From assembly GCA_950295325.1 (NCBI GenBank), contig OX485803.1, forward strand, positions 47,383,554 through 47,447,553: a DNA stretch of 64,000 bases, written 5' to 3'. Under the pieces are notes generated by a model that worked only from the letters and a program-made list of their open reading frames with translations, was not told the DNA's origin and made no database searches. Below are positions 13,301 to 22,910 of this stretch, piece by piece (the stretch's first letter is position 1; each line of letters opens with the position of its first letter). This stretch comes from Polytrichum commune. Lineage: Eukaryota > Streptophyta > Polytrichopsida > Polytrichales > Polytrichaceae. Both the position numbers and the translations under genes were made by a program.

Positions 13301-13635
13301 GGTGGTGGATCCATCCCCCGTTCCTCGGCCATGGTGACCGGTGAACTATTCAACAATCCCCTATCAACTTCTACCGGGAATTCTTCTCTAAGTGTGTAAT
13401 TTTCCGAAGAAGTTTCACCACTCAATTTGGAGGGAGTGATCTCCTCTTCAAGTTGAGCTCCAAGTTCTAAGGTGTCTAGAATTGACCTAGTCCTAGGTTC
13501 GACGTTCAAACAACTCTCTATTCTAACATTATCTTGTTCTAATCTATCACTGATTTTAGAGGACCGCCTCTTTCGAGTAGATTTCTCTAGTCCTACTATC
13601 AAACTTGGTTTTTGTGAGCGAGTCCTACCTTGCAT
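7396..13635 (-). CDS. Gag-Pol polyprotein of Ty3/Gypsy element (2079 aa)
   Basis: One open frame encodes all proteins for copying and integrating the element. Near residues 112-128 there is a proline-isoleucine repeat. The Gag core (WFPTTLEGEAYEWY) lies near 185. A CCHC zinc knuckle, CVQCGQPGHTRQFC, is at about 430, and a second knuckle with one spacer residue fewer (CSNCGGSHPSDTC) near 520. The protease motif LVDGGSS is near 850, with Gly where Ser/Thr is usual. RT motifs run from RVCVDYRKLN (about 1275) through FMDGYAGYNQI and GLCNAPATFQ to FVDDF (about 1372). RNase H follows (CDAS near 1520, TERE near 1560). Integrase shows the HHCC zinc region (1727-1768), Asp residues in GIDYVGE and VSDRGTHF, and Glu in NGQTERVNG. 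A GPY/F-like module (WLGPYLVYEV) lies near 2040, without a chromodomain. Gag and Pol share one frame with no frameshift. Confidence 0.96.
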   Translation of the reverse strand: MQGRTRSQKPSLIVGLEKSTRKRRSSKISDRLEQDNVRIESCLNVEPRTRSILDTLELGAQLEEEITPSKLSGETSSENYTLREEFPVEVDRGLLNSSPVTMAEERGMDPPPIPPIPPIPPIPPIDPLVRPRGLPIVVPQNLAAMDMPSHLPKFYGTKDEDPSRHMERYIERLASFLITDPGYWLVWFPTTLEGEAYEWYRDHAEGHFRGWEQLQREFLNEFRPEVGQSTALRALSSLKQGREEEISAYIRRFDLVCTRFVGTMLNDDTLKQFFIQGFFKSGTIRGVLERNPLTLADAKRAARDIENLDKDHERLWRREDELIPQFIPIRPRVVAVEPAKYENQIPYAIVDTGPRPLAVREPAPLLALPAPRTDPHLEEVERRLGASQLGFQEAMIKQMQSLTDQMSLMIRSQQPGPPPPVESGRHSSGLWCVQCGQPGHTRQFCRSGQNRDQRGNGNPPQQNQRGQAPPHYGNGSNRGPQPRGQGGQNLEKKEFHPFCGRWHAQGQCWSEGQEFNCSNCGGSHPSDTCRQPDKIINVPYPVANPQQQARDNMRGARPQGVPANELRPPNLYYDHSNARQTFHPPAGLQTTTGYIPIQNRQGVPPNGSNGRQAPPTDPGPSNSQDVRFMDGVLEATCDDMLPLPTRIGEEQSQWPPHTNAITYELVKGKGVVEEAPALAVTTRARRGDAPLEVGIGEQGNYSSDEEINLSELDRVARRATKDVERENIILQDRERTNAVHDLDNSDVGEWEGPGVPVDEFDVVGNSKVERSTGYDLWADLSTLKADITFGQLLEISPTARKTLKEGMPVHKRMRKVKAKIAARIQSQGGRDVKAIEIEVVIVDKVVPNVLVDGGSSLNILPEDTMKKLGLGLTGPSPLVINMANQSSTTPLGMIKDCRMTTGGEEYLVTFHVIKMHSNKDTFPILLGRPWLRMANAMVNWGGPKPSITYGPEGNRVIVSIGSLEGWMKKEMYLPLEKEIDDLNENEIGKALVGVVHPEGQRVVIDSGSGSLGPNFYNYGDNGDYAQWLREYPESEVDVMVTFHQVGLGSEFPSVSLGEGSLLEPCEVLTEEEWVSGGLTPWVDDVEEGEVSLIHVDGTQEEDVIIESSKLEEPLHFKTTSTGIVVGQDVKDYPNVPSDWYRNKEEQAHVSEADWRYVDVKLKNGKTRQMKMGSKLGEKEVREYSNLVNEFSDTFAWSYDELKGIPREMVEHRIPLIPGARPIRQKERRMNPQLQLLVKAELERLLKAGFIKPVEITDWVSPMVLVKKKNGKLRVCVDYRKLNSCTQKDHFPLPFITLLLEEVGGHSRYTFMDGYAGYNQISIALQDIHKTAFTTPWGTFVWVVMPFGLCNAPATFQRLVMYIFTDLLFKSMTVFVDDFSTQSNVDDHLHCVREALVRCRKMRLALNPDKTFLGVNKGVLLGYVVSEKGREPDPDKIAAISDLATPTNSKGISKLLGHVGWYRELIPNFSKIAVPITHLLKKDVKFEWTDVCQKAFEELRDRLSTYPVLIPPNWGKPFHVYCDASNVAIGSALCQATGEKEKDQPIAYASKQLTPAERNYSTTERECLAMVFSVKKFRHYLMCNPVVFFVDHMAIKYLINKAELSGRLARWVLLLEEFDYTVEYKPGRMHLQADHLSRLSEEIGKNPVNDMLVDDSLFVVTSTPEWYAGIVEFLTTHKLPKEWTKEERRKVRVNSRQFVVVGHRLFRRGSDGILRRCVSKTEVEAILIACHDSACGGHFSGQLTGQKILRAGYFWPTLFKDAHDYVRKCDACQRYARNDLRMEMPLHVSLPLIPFEKWGIDYVGEVHPQSSKGMKYIVVATEYLTKWAEAKAVKTDTAEHAATFMYENIISRFGVPKILVSDRGTHFLNDLIREMTEKFKIDHRKTTPYHPQTNGQTERVNGILVSILRKTVIDSKRDWDTKLTAALWAYRTTYKVTTRATPFSLVYGLEATLPIEYEVESLRVAVNTRLTESQSLRNRLTDLEALDEGRRMAAQHIEATQRRRNITFDKRHKRRALTPGMMVMIQDARKLEFPAKFNAVWLGPYLVYEVFPNNSIQLETLNGELFPTRTSGSRCKEYRA

Positions 13636-14544
13636 TCCATAAGAATCGATCGACCCTCACTTGACCACACATAATCCTAGCAATTCCCCTCTAAATATTT
13701 TCACTTGTCTTGGTGTGGTTATAATTTTTTTAGGAGGTAAGGAAAAGAACCTGTAAGCCCACTTAGGTGAAAGAATCCCAATAGGGGATAGGCATGTTCA
13801 TGTTAATTTTTTGGTTAAGTCGGAGCATCACCTCCGCACCTTCCCGCAAATTAACACTCACCACAATACCGATTGTGAGGGGGTGACCTTCCGAGTAGAT
13901 TATGTTAAAAGTCGAGGCTTCACCTTTCAACTTCTCACACCATCCACAATTCGGGAATTACCCTCTACAACGGATAACAACAATCACGAGTACAAAAGGC
14001 ATTCCTTAATTAGTTAATGAGTTCACTTTGAAGAAATAAACATACCTTGAGCAATCGCATCCCCCTGTGAGTTAGCACTCCCCTCAATCGTGGCTCAATG
14101 TAACAACACCATAAACTTTGTGAAATATTAATTTAATCTAGAGCATGAAATGACAACTCCCAAAACTTTGAGACTCACCCCGAGGTGAGTGTCAAAGTTC
14201 AATGTCCTAAGGTGAATTTACCCTCTAATGTTTTAATGAGCTACTCGGTTATAGGTTCCTTTTAAGTTCTTAGCAAATCCCCAAAAAGGTTGAGGACGTA
14301 CCTTCGCCGCGCTCCTTCCTCAAAAATGAATTTGCGTAATTGACAATGCAATTCATTCCAAGGAATAGTTGAAATACAATGAATTCAAATGTAACCCAAA
14401 GAGAGAATACTTACCGAATTTCGGGTGCTCCTTCCCTTCTCTCAAGTTTGTGTCTCCAATTTTTCCTAGTTGCCTCCAAGTCTCCTAGTCGCCTCCAAGT
14501 CTTGTAACTACCTTCCGCTTCGCTCCCGGCGGACGCACCAATTA
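13636..14544 (-). other. Untranslated leader of the Ty3/Gypsy element
   Basis: The 909 bp between the 5' LTR and the gag start have no conserved coding content. Such leaders normally hold the primer-binding site, dimerisation and packaging signals. The start codon at 13635 gives the longest frame, and the Gag core begins about 180 residues downstream, which is compatible with it. Confidence 0.6.
14521..14540 (-). other. Candidate primer-binding site
   Basis: Read on the - strand, four bases (TAAT) after the 5' LTR, the sequence starts TGGTGCGTCCGCC. TGG is complementary to the CCA end of a tRNA, as in plant LTR elements. I could not assign the tRNA species confidently. A similar TAAT-TGG sequence sits at the other internal edge (7335..) in the opposite orientation. 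Confidence 0.5.
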
Positions 14545-16724
14545 TGTGAGGCCAAACCCCCCACCCTTAAGCGTCCGTAGTCCGAGTAGTGGGTTTGGGC
14601 TCACATTCCTCCGCGGTATTGGATTTGGACTTGGATGAGTCCATAGTGCAAGGTTCACCCTTCAAGTGGTCTTGGATTTAACTGGAATTTCACTTTTAAC
14701 AACTCAATGTACAATTTCAATACGTATGTGGAGAATGCATAAGTTAACTATGTTATTTTAACCTCCTTATGCTCGGGTGCTATTTTGTCTTTGTTTGCTT
14801 CTAACGTCCATCCGGCCGCTTTAGCTACACAAGCCCTTAAGGATATCCCTCTCCTAAATGGAGTCCGTGCCGTTGACTCTATACTACCACTTGAACTATC
14901 ACTTGTGTATTCCGTATCGCTACTATAAGAGGTCTCACTTGGTGTCTCCATACCGTACATAAGCCTTTAAGTATTAAGAAATACTTATGTGACTTATGTC
15001 AATCTCTCCCTCGCACCTTTGGTCTTTGCTTCCTTTGTCTTGCCATCGCGAGAGTGCTCCACATTCTCCATTAAGTTGTGCACGTGATTTATTTTTAAAG
15101 AGAGGATGCAAGTGTTAAAAAAAACACTATTCTCTATAGTCAATCTCAAATACATTTACTTGTGAAAGCCACCATAACACTAACTAGCATAATGTAACTA
15201 ACTACTTGTCTATGAGCTAATTAGGTAGGCTATCTACTAAGCTCCTTCATGAACCCATCTCTTTACTTTCTAATTACATAAACCTAGCTCCTTCATAAAC
15301 CCAGCTCCTTCATAAACCCAGCTTCTTAGCTTCTAACTAAACAAACCCAGCTCCTTCATAAACCCAGCTCCTTCATAAACCCAGCTCCTTCATGAACCCA
15401 GCTCCTTAGCTTCTAACTAAACAAACCCAGGTCCTTCATAAACCTAGCTCTTTACTTTCTAACTAAACAAATCCAGCTCCTTCATAAACCCAGCTCCTTC
15501 ATGAACCCACAACTTTGTAGTTGTAATCCCCAACTACCTCACTAATTATTCAAGCCCTTAACCAATCTTCCTACCTAATTTCCCTAATTCTACTAACAAC
15601 CCCTTTCTAATCACACAATTCTTCTCTAATCCTAAAATCCTAAAATCCTAGAGAGGAGAGGGGGAGAGAGAATTTCCTAACTTCACTAAGACTAACTAAT
15701 CCACACAAGTATATTTTTGCACTCATCACAACATCAAGTGCTCAACTCTTAAACATGGAACTTGCAACCACGTGTATTCAAAACATGAACTTTAAGTACC
15801 ACAAATTGGAATCATGAATTAACTTTAAAATCCTTCACGTCAACACTAATTCTACCAAGAGGTCAAGCCCTCTTCAAGGCTAACAAGCCTTGGCTCTCAA
15901 ACTAAAAACTAAGCACACACATGTGCTCCAATATGGCTTCCCACACCCACACTTATAACTCGTGGGGTGCCTTGGAGCACAAAGGAAAGAGAGGATGAGT
16001 GAGGGAAGAATGAGGGATTATATAGTAAGCTTGAGGGGGTGAGCACCCTCAAGGCTCACGATAAGCCCTTGAGATTTCCTCCTACTTAGTAGGCGCCAAT
16101 CCTATCTTCTAAGCCTTCCTCCTCAAATGATCAACAAGGATCCTAATTCGAACATTTAACTAGCCTTGGCTTTCTACCTACCACACTTTACCAAACTTGG
16201 GATGCTTCAACCCAAACTTAGCCTCCTTCGTTTTCCGCCGCCATAACTTTCTCCCCTTACTTTCCCAAATCGTCGCTCACCACTTAATTCAAACCACGAT
16301 GCTTAACTCGTGATTTGATTGGTGCTTTGAGAATTTGCTTATCCTCCACCTTGCATTCTTCCTTGGGCCTTCCCCATTAAGTGGCCATGATGAGGTGGTC
16401 CACTTGTGCGCTCCATGTGATCCTCCATTCATCCCAATTCGAATGCACTTGCCTCTTGAGTCACTTTGGTTGTCTCCATCCATTTGTACTAGCCTACTCA
16501 CTAACTACTCAATCCAAGTTCTCCTTACCTATCCTCATTCACTCAAATCCTTCCGAAGGTAAAAACACAATAACAACTCACATCCTAGCCTCTTACAACA
16601 TGGTACTTCTAAGACTAACATTTCACTCTTTTTATATTTTTGTGAAGTAACATGCTACTTCAAAGTGCATCAACTAACGTTTCAAGGGTCTAAGACTAAA
16701 TGTGGGCACCCTTTTGGGCTCACA
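14545..16724 (-). repeat. 5' LTR of the Ty3/Gypsy element
   Basis: This LTR should carry the promoter for the gag-pol transcript. It differs at one base from the 3' LTR. The inward edge meets the untranslated leader and the outward edge meets the GGACC duplication at 16725..16729. It has the same short tandem array as the other LTR (15285..15505). Confidence 0.93.
16018..16025 (-). promoter_or_regulatory. TATA-like box in the 5' LTR
   Basis: The - strand reads CTATATAATCCC here, a good TATA-box match oriented towards gag-pol. The same site in the 3' LTR is at 6628..6635. Transcription would start roughly 30 bp downstream on the - strand. This is inferred from the motif only. Confidence 0.5.
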
Positions 16725-16729
16725 GGACC

Positions 16730-17461
16730 CTAACCGAAGGTGTGATTACGGGAGAATTTCGTGAGGGCTGCAAGAAGGAGTTAGTAAAGGTTTAGGGTGG
16801 TGTAGGATTTTAATTTTTTCTGATTCTTGTAGGGATGAATGTGAGGCTGAGGAGGATTTTCCGGTTGTGGAGGACCAGTAAAGTTAGGTGTAGGCATGGC
16901 ATTCATTCTCGGGGGGTTCACTCCTTATATTTTGCATACATGTGCGTTCGGGACCTATTTATTGGGGGGCTATTTACCTTGCAAAAAAAATTATAAGGTA
17001 TGGTATTTTTCAAAATAAAGGTGTGATGGTATTTTACATGTGATGGTATTTTACATGTAATTTTTTTTCACTATTTTAAAACCCCCTATATTATATGTAA
17101 GTTTTTTACAAAATTTATCTACAATGAATATATTAGACCCTATTTTTTATCGCATGTTGTTCTACGATTTTCACCAGTGAACCCCCCAAGCATTCATTCA
17201 AGTGTTTTTTCTTCTTCTTTGTGATGTCAATTGAAATCGAGTGTTTGTGAATGCTCATTTTCTCTAATAAAAGGTGTCATATACACCATTTTTCTCATAA
17301 CTCAAGGGAGTAAAGGTATATGTGGGAAGAATAATCTAGGCTGTGTGAATAAGGACCCTCCACCCGGACTAGGACGCAATTAAGGGTGGTTGGTGATCCT
17401 TGCTCACATGGTTCAAGAAGTGGAGCATAGGGTGCGTTTGGTTTTGGTTATATCTCTCCCA
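16730..17461. other. Unassigned stretch between Ty3 element and LINE fragment
   Basis: Nothing is recognised. The part near 16980..17160 is AT-rich and contains short direct repeats of a TGATGGTATTTTACATG motif (about 17030..17060). The first bases continue the interrupted target of the Ty3 insertion. Confidence 0.4.
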
Positions 17462-18999
17462 TAGCCATTATAGTCTTGTGAGTGACATGATTAAGATGTA
17501 TGCTCTAGTTTGGTCGTAGATATTGGATTCCATCCCTTGTATTTGGATGATGGGTTTGGTAGCAATGATATATTTATCTGGGTTGCATTCCTTGGTGGTT
17601 ATTGTGAGGTTTGGGGCTATAATGGGTGGGTGGATGAATCTTTGGTCCTTGGATTGTGCAAATTCTATGCATGACTTGTATGTGGCCAGGGCATTTGTTT
17701 TTTGTTTGATTTGTATAAATTTGTGGAGTATGAATATGTTTTGATTTAGGGTGATATTGTCATGTTGAAGGAGCGATGAGGCTTCTATCCATTTTGTCAT
17801 GTTAGTTGGAGGGGTATTTTATTGGCACATGCAATGTTGTTTTAGGGGTTTTTTTCTCCCCATTTGTCCTTGTATACTGTGGTTTTGGTGTTTATTGTGC
17901 TTTGTATTGGTTTTCCGATTGTGGGATCTATTTTGTTATCACTCTTTGTGGGTTGTTTGTTCCCAGTCACGTTCTATTGATGTTTGTTTAATGAGGAAGT
18001 TCTTAATGTTGGTATTTATGTGGATTTTGTGATCTCTTTCTAGTAGGTACATTGTTCTAGTTGTGGGTGATCTTGCACATGCATGGTATTTTAGACGTGG
18101 AAGGTGATAAGACCTTCCATATTTGGCTGTGATATATTTGGTTAGTCTTAGGTAGATTTGACCTAGTTGGCCTTGGTCATTGAGGGGTTTGAGTAATTTT
18201 TTACCAATGCAATGTATGTAGTCGGGAAGGATGGAGGTGATGTTAATGCCAAAGTCTTCATTGGAGTGGTGGATTAGGATGTTCATTGTACTTTTGGGCA
18301 AGTTCATATTTCTTTACTTAATTTGTTGAGGATTTTATCTAGTATCGTAATGTCTAGTTTGGAGAATGGTACTGCGTAGTAGACGTATGCTATGCATGGT
18401 ATATGACTCTGTTTAGGATGTGGATTTTTTGTTCAATTGTGGCGGGGGAGGCCATTAGTAGTTTGCTTTGTTTTTTTGCTTTTGTCATGGTGATGTCATT
18501 TTGGATGTTTCATTTTAGTGAGGGGACTAGGTGGATGCCAAGTTATGTATATGGTTCATTTTGTGTGAGGGTGGGGGATGGTTTATTCATAAACTGGATA
18601 TGTTGTGCTTGTATGTATGCTTTGAAGGTGGTCGGTTTCAAATTTGATTTGTTCGGGCATCCCGTGATAGCACATTTAGAAAGGTTAAGGTTTCAATGTG
18701 CCCATTCTGAGAATTTTTGGAGTTTGTGGATTTGTGGTTGGATGTGTGTTATGTCATCAATGAGGATGGCAAGGTCATCTGCATATGCTATGGTATTGCA
18801 CATGATTGATGATGTTTTGAAGTGGTATCCTATGTTGTCTTTTTCTAGCCATTGGAGGAGGGGGTCTAGGAATATGATGAATAAGTAGGGACTTTGGGTG
18901 TCCCCTTGGATGGTCCCTTTATTAATTTGAATGGGTAGGGTTGTCCCAAAGTATCTTCCATAAAAGTAGGTGGTTGAATTTGTGTAGATATTTCCTATT
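17462..18999 (-). pseudogene. LINE (non-LTR retrotransposon) reverse-transcriptase fragment
   Basis: On the - strand the frames spell RT motifs. IQGDTQSPYLF, the QGxxxSP motif, comes from 18887..18917. YADD with hydrophobic neighbours comes from 18774..18785, followed by a WNLNLSKC segment typical of the RT thumb side. Downstream frames (18307..17939, then 17800..17468) continue the C-terminal part with stops and frame changes. The RT N-terminal half and the endonuclease are missing: the homology stops where solo-LTR copy B begins at 19001. The sense strand is conspicuously poor in G and rich in A/C, like the LINE at 46970..51117. An inactive remnant. Confidence 0.75.
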
Positions 19000-19000
19000 A

Positions 19001-19770
19001 TGTTGCAACCCTTGCTATCTCCCCTTAACTAGCTTGGCCAATTCTCAATTATAGCAAGGGTCATGAACGCTAACCCTTCACATTCCACCCATGTGAATGG
19101 TTAGCTCCCAATACCTTGGACCTCCAAGCTCATAGGTGGGTGATTAACCCTCCTACACTTGCATTCGGGACTCTCCCCTTAGTTGGTAGCCAATGATTAG
19201 ATGTGGACTTCCATTCATGGAAGTCTAATCTTTAGTTGATCATTGTGTTGCTAGAGCAACACTACAACAACCCGAACCATACTAGGCAATTATGCCCTCC
19301 ATGATGGGCCAACGCCCGTGTCATTCGGCCTCGGATGGGGTTGGCCGGCCACGCTACCTCATTCATAAAAGCCTCTAAGACTTTGGGCAGGGCCCCTACC
19401 CCACCGTCAAGAACCTTTTGTCTCTCTCTTAAGAGTTGGGGTCAATGAGACATTTTCCCTTAGCCATTAGGCTGGAAGCCCCCCACAGCTTCAAACCTTC
19501 ATAACCTCGTTGTATGATTTATGTTTTTATCAAACAACCACTCCATCAATATTTTTTTTTGCAGTGATGTGGGTAGACCCCCTCACTTGTCCCATTATGG
19601 CAAATATTAAGGAAATTATGGTTGTTTTAACCTCGGCAGTCCCAGGCGCCTCTTCCAGGTCATTGTTGTCCTTAGGCAACGCTCCATTCAAATTGCAATA
19701 TCTCCTAGCTCACACATTTGATTGAGGTCTTTTTGAGCATTCTAGAATCAAGACGCCATAAGCTACATGG
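19001..19770 (+). mobile_element. Solo LTR family 1, copy B, 3'-truncated
   Basis: It starts TGTTGCAACCCTTGCTA and follows copy A (270..1241) through GGTTAGCTCC, the ACATTTTCCCTTAGCC stretch and TTGAGCATTCTAGAATCA. Similarity ends near 19768, so the last roughly 190 bp of the LTR are missing. No 5-bp duplication can be checked. Its 5' edge is also where the LINE fragment stops, so a deletion may have removed the rest of both. Confidence 0.75.
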
Positions 19771-19864
19771 TGATAATTGTTACTCCAAGCGAAGTAACAA
19801 CCCAAAAGATTGGCTGGATGGGTATATTACTCTAGTGCCTCCAACAATGACCTTCTAGTTTTTA

Positions 19865-20440
19865 TAATGCATAACATTAATGTAGAGCCTAACACAAAGG
19901 ATTGATGTAAAACACTAATGTAGAGCCTAATACAAAGGATTAATGCATGACATTAATATAGAACACGCAAAACACTAATGTAGAACACGCATAATACTAA
20001 TGCAAAACATGAAGAATATGAATGCAAAATACTAATGCAGAGTCTGATGCAAAATCATTAATGCAAAACACTAGTGCACAATTTAATAAAAAATCTAATG
20101 CAGAGGAATAATGCAAAACATAGTGCATGAGAGTAATGTAGAAGACTGATGTAGGAGACTAATTTAAAACCTAACATAAAAGACTAATATAGAAGATTAA
20201 TATAGAGGACTGATGCAAAACATAATGTAGAAGACTAATGTAGGAAACTGATGCATGAGACTAAAACAAAACCTAATGCAAATAATAATGTAAGAGACTA
20301 AGATAGGAAATTACTGCAAAGGACTAATATAAAACATAATTCAGAAGACCAATGCGGAGGTTGATATAGAAATAATACAAACATTAATACATAAATTAGT
20401 GCATAGACTAAGGCATGAACTAATGAAGCAAAATATTAAG
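19865..20440. repeat. Minisatellite of ACTAATGYAAAAC-like units
   Basis: Roughly 35 degenerate copies of a 14-20 bp unit (variants of GACTAATGTAGAA and CTAATGCAAAAC) fill this AT-rich stretch, with no coding content. Confidence 0.75.
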
Positions 20441-20934
20441 TAATAACTTATATATCCAATAACTTAGGATATCAAAGCTAATGCAACTAGGCAATAACAC
20501 TCTTCTTCAATAAGGTTAAAAAACCCTTTTATTCAATATTCATAGGATTCATGAAAGATTTTGTCCAACATTTTTATTCCTTTCATTTAATAAATTTTTG
20601 CATATATCTACATGAAAAGGAGGAAAAAAAGAGAATAATCATCACCGCAAGAATGAGAGAGTGAAAAGTGAGCCCCCGTGCTCCTTTCAGATGAATGCCC
20701 CTTTCAACAACAAAGCCTTCTCGGCCATAGATCTAATCATACTTACATCTAACGGTTGGCATTTATGGCTGCCACCACACTAACTGCCATTCTTTAAACC
20801 CCTAGATCCAATGGTTTTGGTTTTTTAACTGTTTGATCTAACGGCCTTTATACGCTCGATTTCATCCACTTTATATTATCATTTGTTTGTTGTTGTCCTA
20901 TATTTACGCCTTCATCCGCTTGACGTCATCGTCC

Positions 20935-21125
20935 GTTCGTTGTTGTCCTACGTTATCCTTCAATCATTCAACGTTGTCTTATGTTGTTTTTTATCTATTC
21001 GACGTTGTTCTCCGCTTTTCTTCATCCATTCGACGTTGTCTTATGTTGTTCTTTATTTATTCGACGTTGTTCTCCACTTTTCTTCATCCATTCGACGTTG
21101 TCTTCCGTTGGTTATCATCCATTAT
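20935..21125. repeat. Tandem repeat, about 62-bp period
   Basis: A unit containing TTCGACGTTGTTCTCC then CTTTTCTTCATCCATTCGACGTTGTCTTATG recurs about every 62 bp (for example 20998 and 21060), with more degenerate copies on both sides. The ORFs across it have repetitive sequence and are not regarded as genes. Confidence 0.7.
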
Positions 21126-21288
21126 TTAAATTTCTTCATACTTACTAATTGACCTAAATATAATTTCTATCCACTAACTACCATGAATTTTAACCCAACC
21201 GCGAGCAATTTGATTTAATTTATGCGGATAAATAATAATATGCTTCTAAAAGATAAAAAATAATTAAGACGGTTCTATGCACACCTGT

Positions 21289-21517
21289 TGTCGCAACTTT
21301 TGCTAGTTCCCTTAAAAAATTTGCTCATTTTTATTTCTAGTAAGGACTACAAGCGCTAATCCTTCGCATTTGCCATACAAATGGTTAGCTTTTCATACCG
21401 CGGACCTTATAGTTTATAGGATAGACATTAATCCTCCTACTTTACTTTTGGGACTCACCCCTTAATCGGTAATCAATTCTTAGATGTGAATTTCCATCCA
21501 TGGAAGTTCAATTTTAA
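21289..21517 (+). mobile_element. Solo LTR family 1, copy C, 5' fragment
   Basis: It begins TGTCGCAACTTTTGCTAG and aligns with the first roughly 230 bp of copies A and D (the GGTTAGC, CGGACCTTATAG and CTCACCCCTTAATCGGTA blocks). Similarity then stops. It is more diverged than A and D. Confidence 0.65.
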
Positions 21518-21973
21518 CAACCTAAGGCTTATTGAAAAACTAACTTTAAGGGCAGATTCATTCCAAATCTGAAAATTAATATGTAAATTTTGTGTCCACT
21601 ACACACGAATAAAAATGGGGCAACAACTCAGGGGTATGTTTAAAAACACACTACCTTATTCACAATAATTCTAACTACAAGAACATGGCTTACATCCACA
21701 ATAGAAGATGAAAAAAAATGTTTGTTTTTCCTTTTTGTTATGAGAGAAAATGTTTGCTCTTCCTAACTAATATTTTAGAGGGCTTCGTTATACGAAGTGA
21801 AGAGATAATTTTCCTTTCATTTTTTCTTCCTTGGCCGCCTATGGAAATACTCAATTTTGGCCGCCGTTTGATTTTTATCAATGAAATGCTTGCTTGAATT
21901 GGTTGCTTCTAATTTAACCTACTTACTTATTAGCCATACCTTTAATATTTCTAATTTAGATAAAGGGCATTTT

Positions 21974-22905
21974 TGTCAAGCACTTCTTCGTGAGGACTGC
22001 CCGAAACACCATGGGCACAAGGGGAACGCCAGAGTGATACCCGGGACTTGTGATGCCCTTGATGAGAGGGCCCAAATGATCCTAGTGTGGGTGAGGGCCC
22101 TGGATGTTGGGAACGCCTTCTACCCATGGAGACTAGGACACACGGGGATAAGGCCAAAAGCTATGCAAAACTTATGCCATATGGATTCTAGAATGCTTAA
22201 GAACACCTCAATCGGAGGTGTGAGCTAGGAAATATTACAATTTGAGTGGCCTGGAAATGGTTCCTGCCAAGGTTTGAATAGGCATAACTTCTTCAATACT
22301 TGCCCAAATGAGGCAAGCAAGGAGTCCATTGGCATCTACATGAAGCTTAGATGACGATGGAGTGGTTTTTTTATAAGCATTATACACCATGCAAGGAAGT
22401 TATGGTGTTTTGAAGCTGTTGAGGGCTTCTAGCCCGAGCGGCGAAGGGAAATTGTCTCCTTGGCCCAACTCTTGGTAAAGAGACAAAAGATTTATTGACG
22501 GTTAAGTAGAGGCCCTGCCAAAAGTCCTAGAGGCTTATATGGGTGAGGTGGTGTGGTTGAACTCACCTGAGGCCAAATGACATAGCCTTCATGGGCATTG
22601 GCCCAATGTGAGGGCACAGTTATCTAGTATGGTTCAGGTTGTTGTAGTGTTAATCGAGCAACGTAATGATCAACATAAAGTTGAACTTCCATGAATGAAA
22701 GTTCATGTCTAAGAATTGGTTACTGGTGAAAGGGTGAGTTCCGAGAGCAGAGTAGGAGGGTTGGTTCCCCTTCTTTGAATTACAAGGTCCACGGTATGGG
22801 GAGCTAACCATTAGCATGGCGGAATGTGAAGGATTAGCACTCGTGACCCTTGCTAGAAATAAAAATAACCAAGTTAGTTAATGGGAGCTAGCAAGGGTTG
22901 CGACA
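21974..22905 (-). mobile_element. Solo LTR family 1, copy D (TSD ATTTT)
   Basis: On the - strand it starts TGTCGCAACCCTTGCTAGC and ends GTGCTTGACA. Both flanks carry ATTTT (21969..21973 and 22906..22910), the 5-bp duplication of LTR integration. It is 932 bp long and reverse-oriented relative to copies A to C. The termini TGTC...GACA are inverted repeats, as expected. Confidence 0.85.
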
Positions 22906-22910
22906 ATTTT

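Larger units (their letters stand above)
5155..16724 (-). mobile_element. Complete young Ty3/Gypsy LTR retrotransposon, Athila/Tat-type (TSD GGACC)
   Basis: Two 2180-bp LTRs (5155..7334 and 14545..16724) enclose a single gag-pol frame on the - strand. Both LTRs start TGTGAGGCC and end GGCTCACA on the + strand. GGACC flanks the element on each side (5150..5154 and 16725..16729). Reading both LTRs line by line I see one difference (T at 7219, C at 16609), so the insertion is very recent. The long uninterrupted polyprotein suggests an autonomous, potentially active copy. The domain order is Gag, zinc knuckles, protease, RT, RNase H, integrase. There is no chromodomain, and the RT reads FVDDF, which points to the Athila/Tat branch. 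The orientation of the priming signals is puzzling (see findings). Confidence 0.95.
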
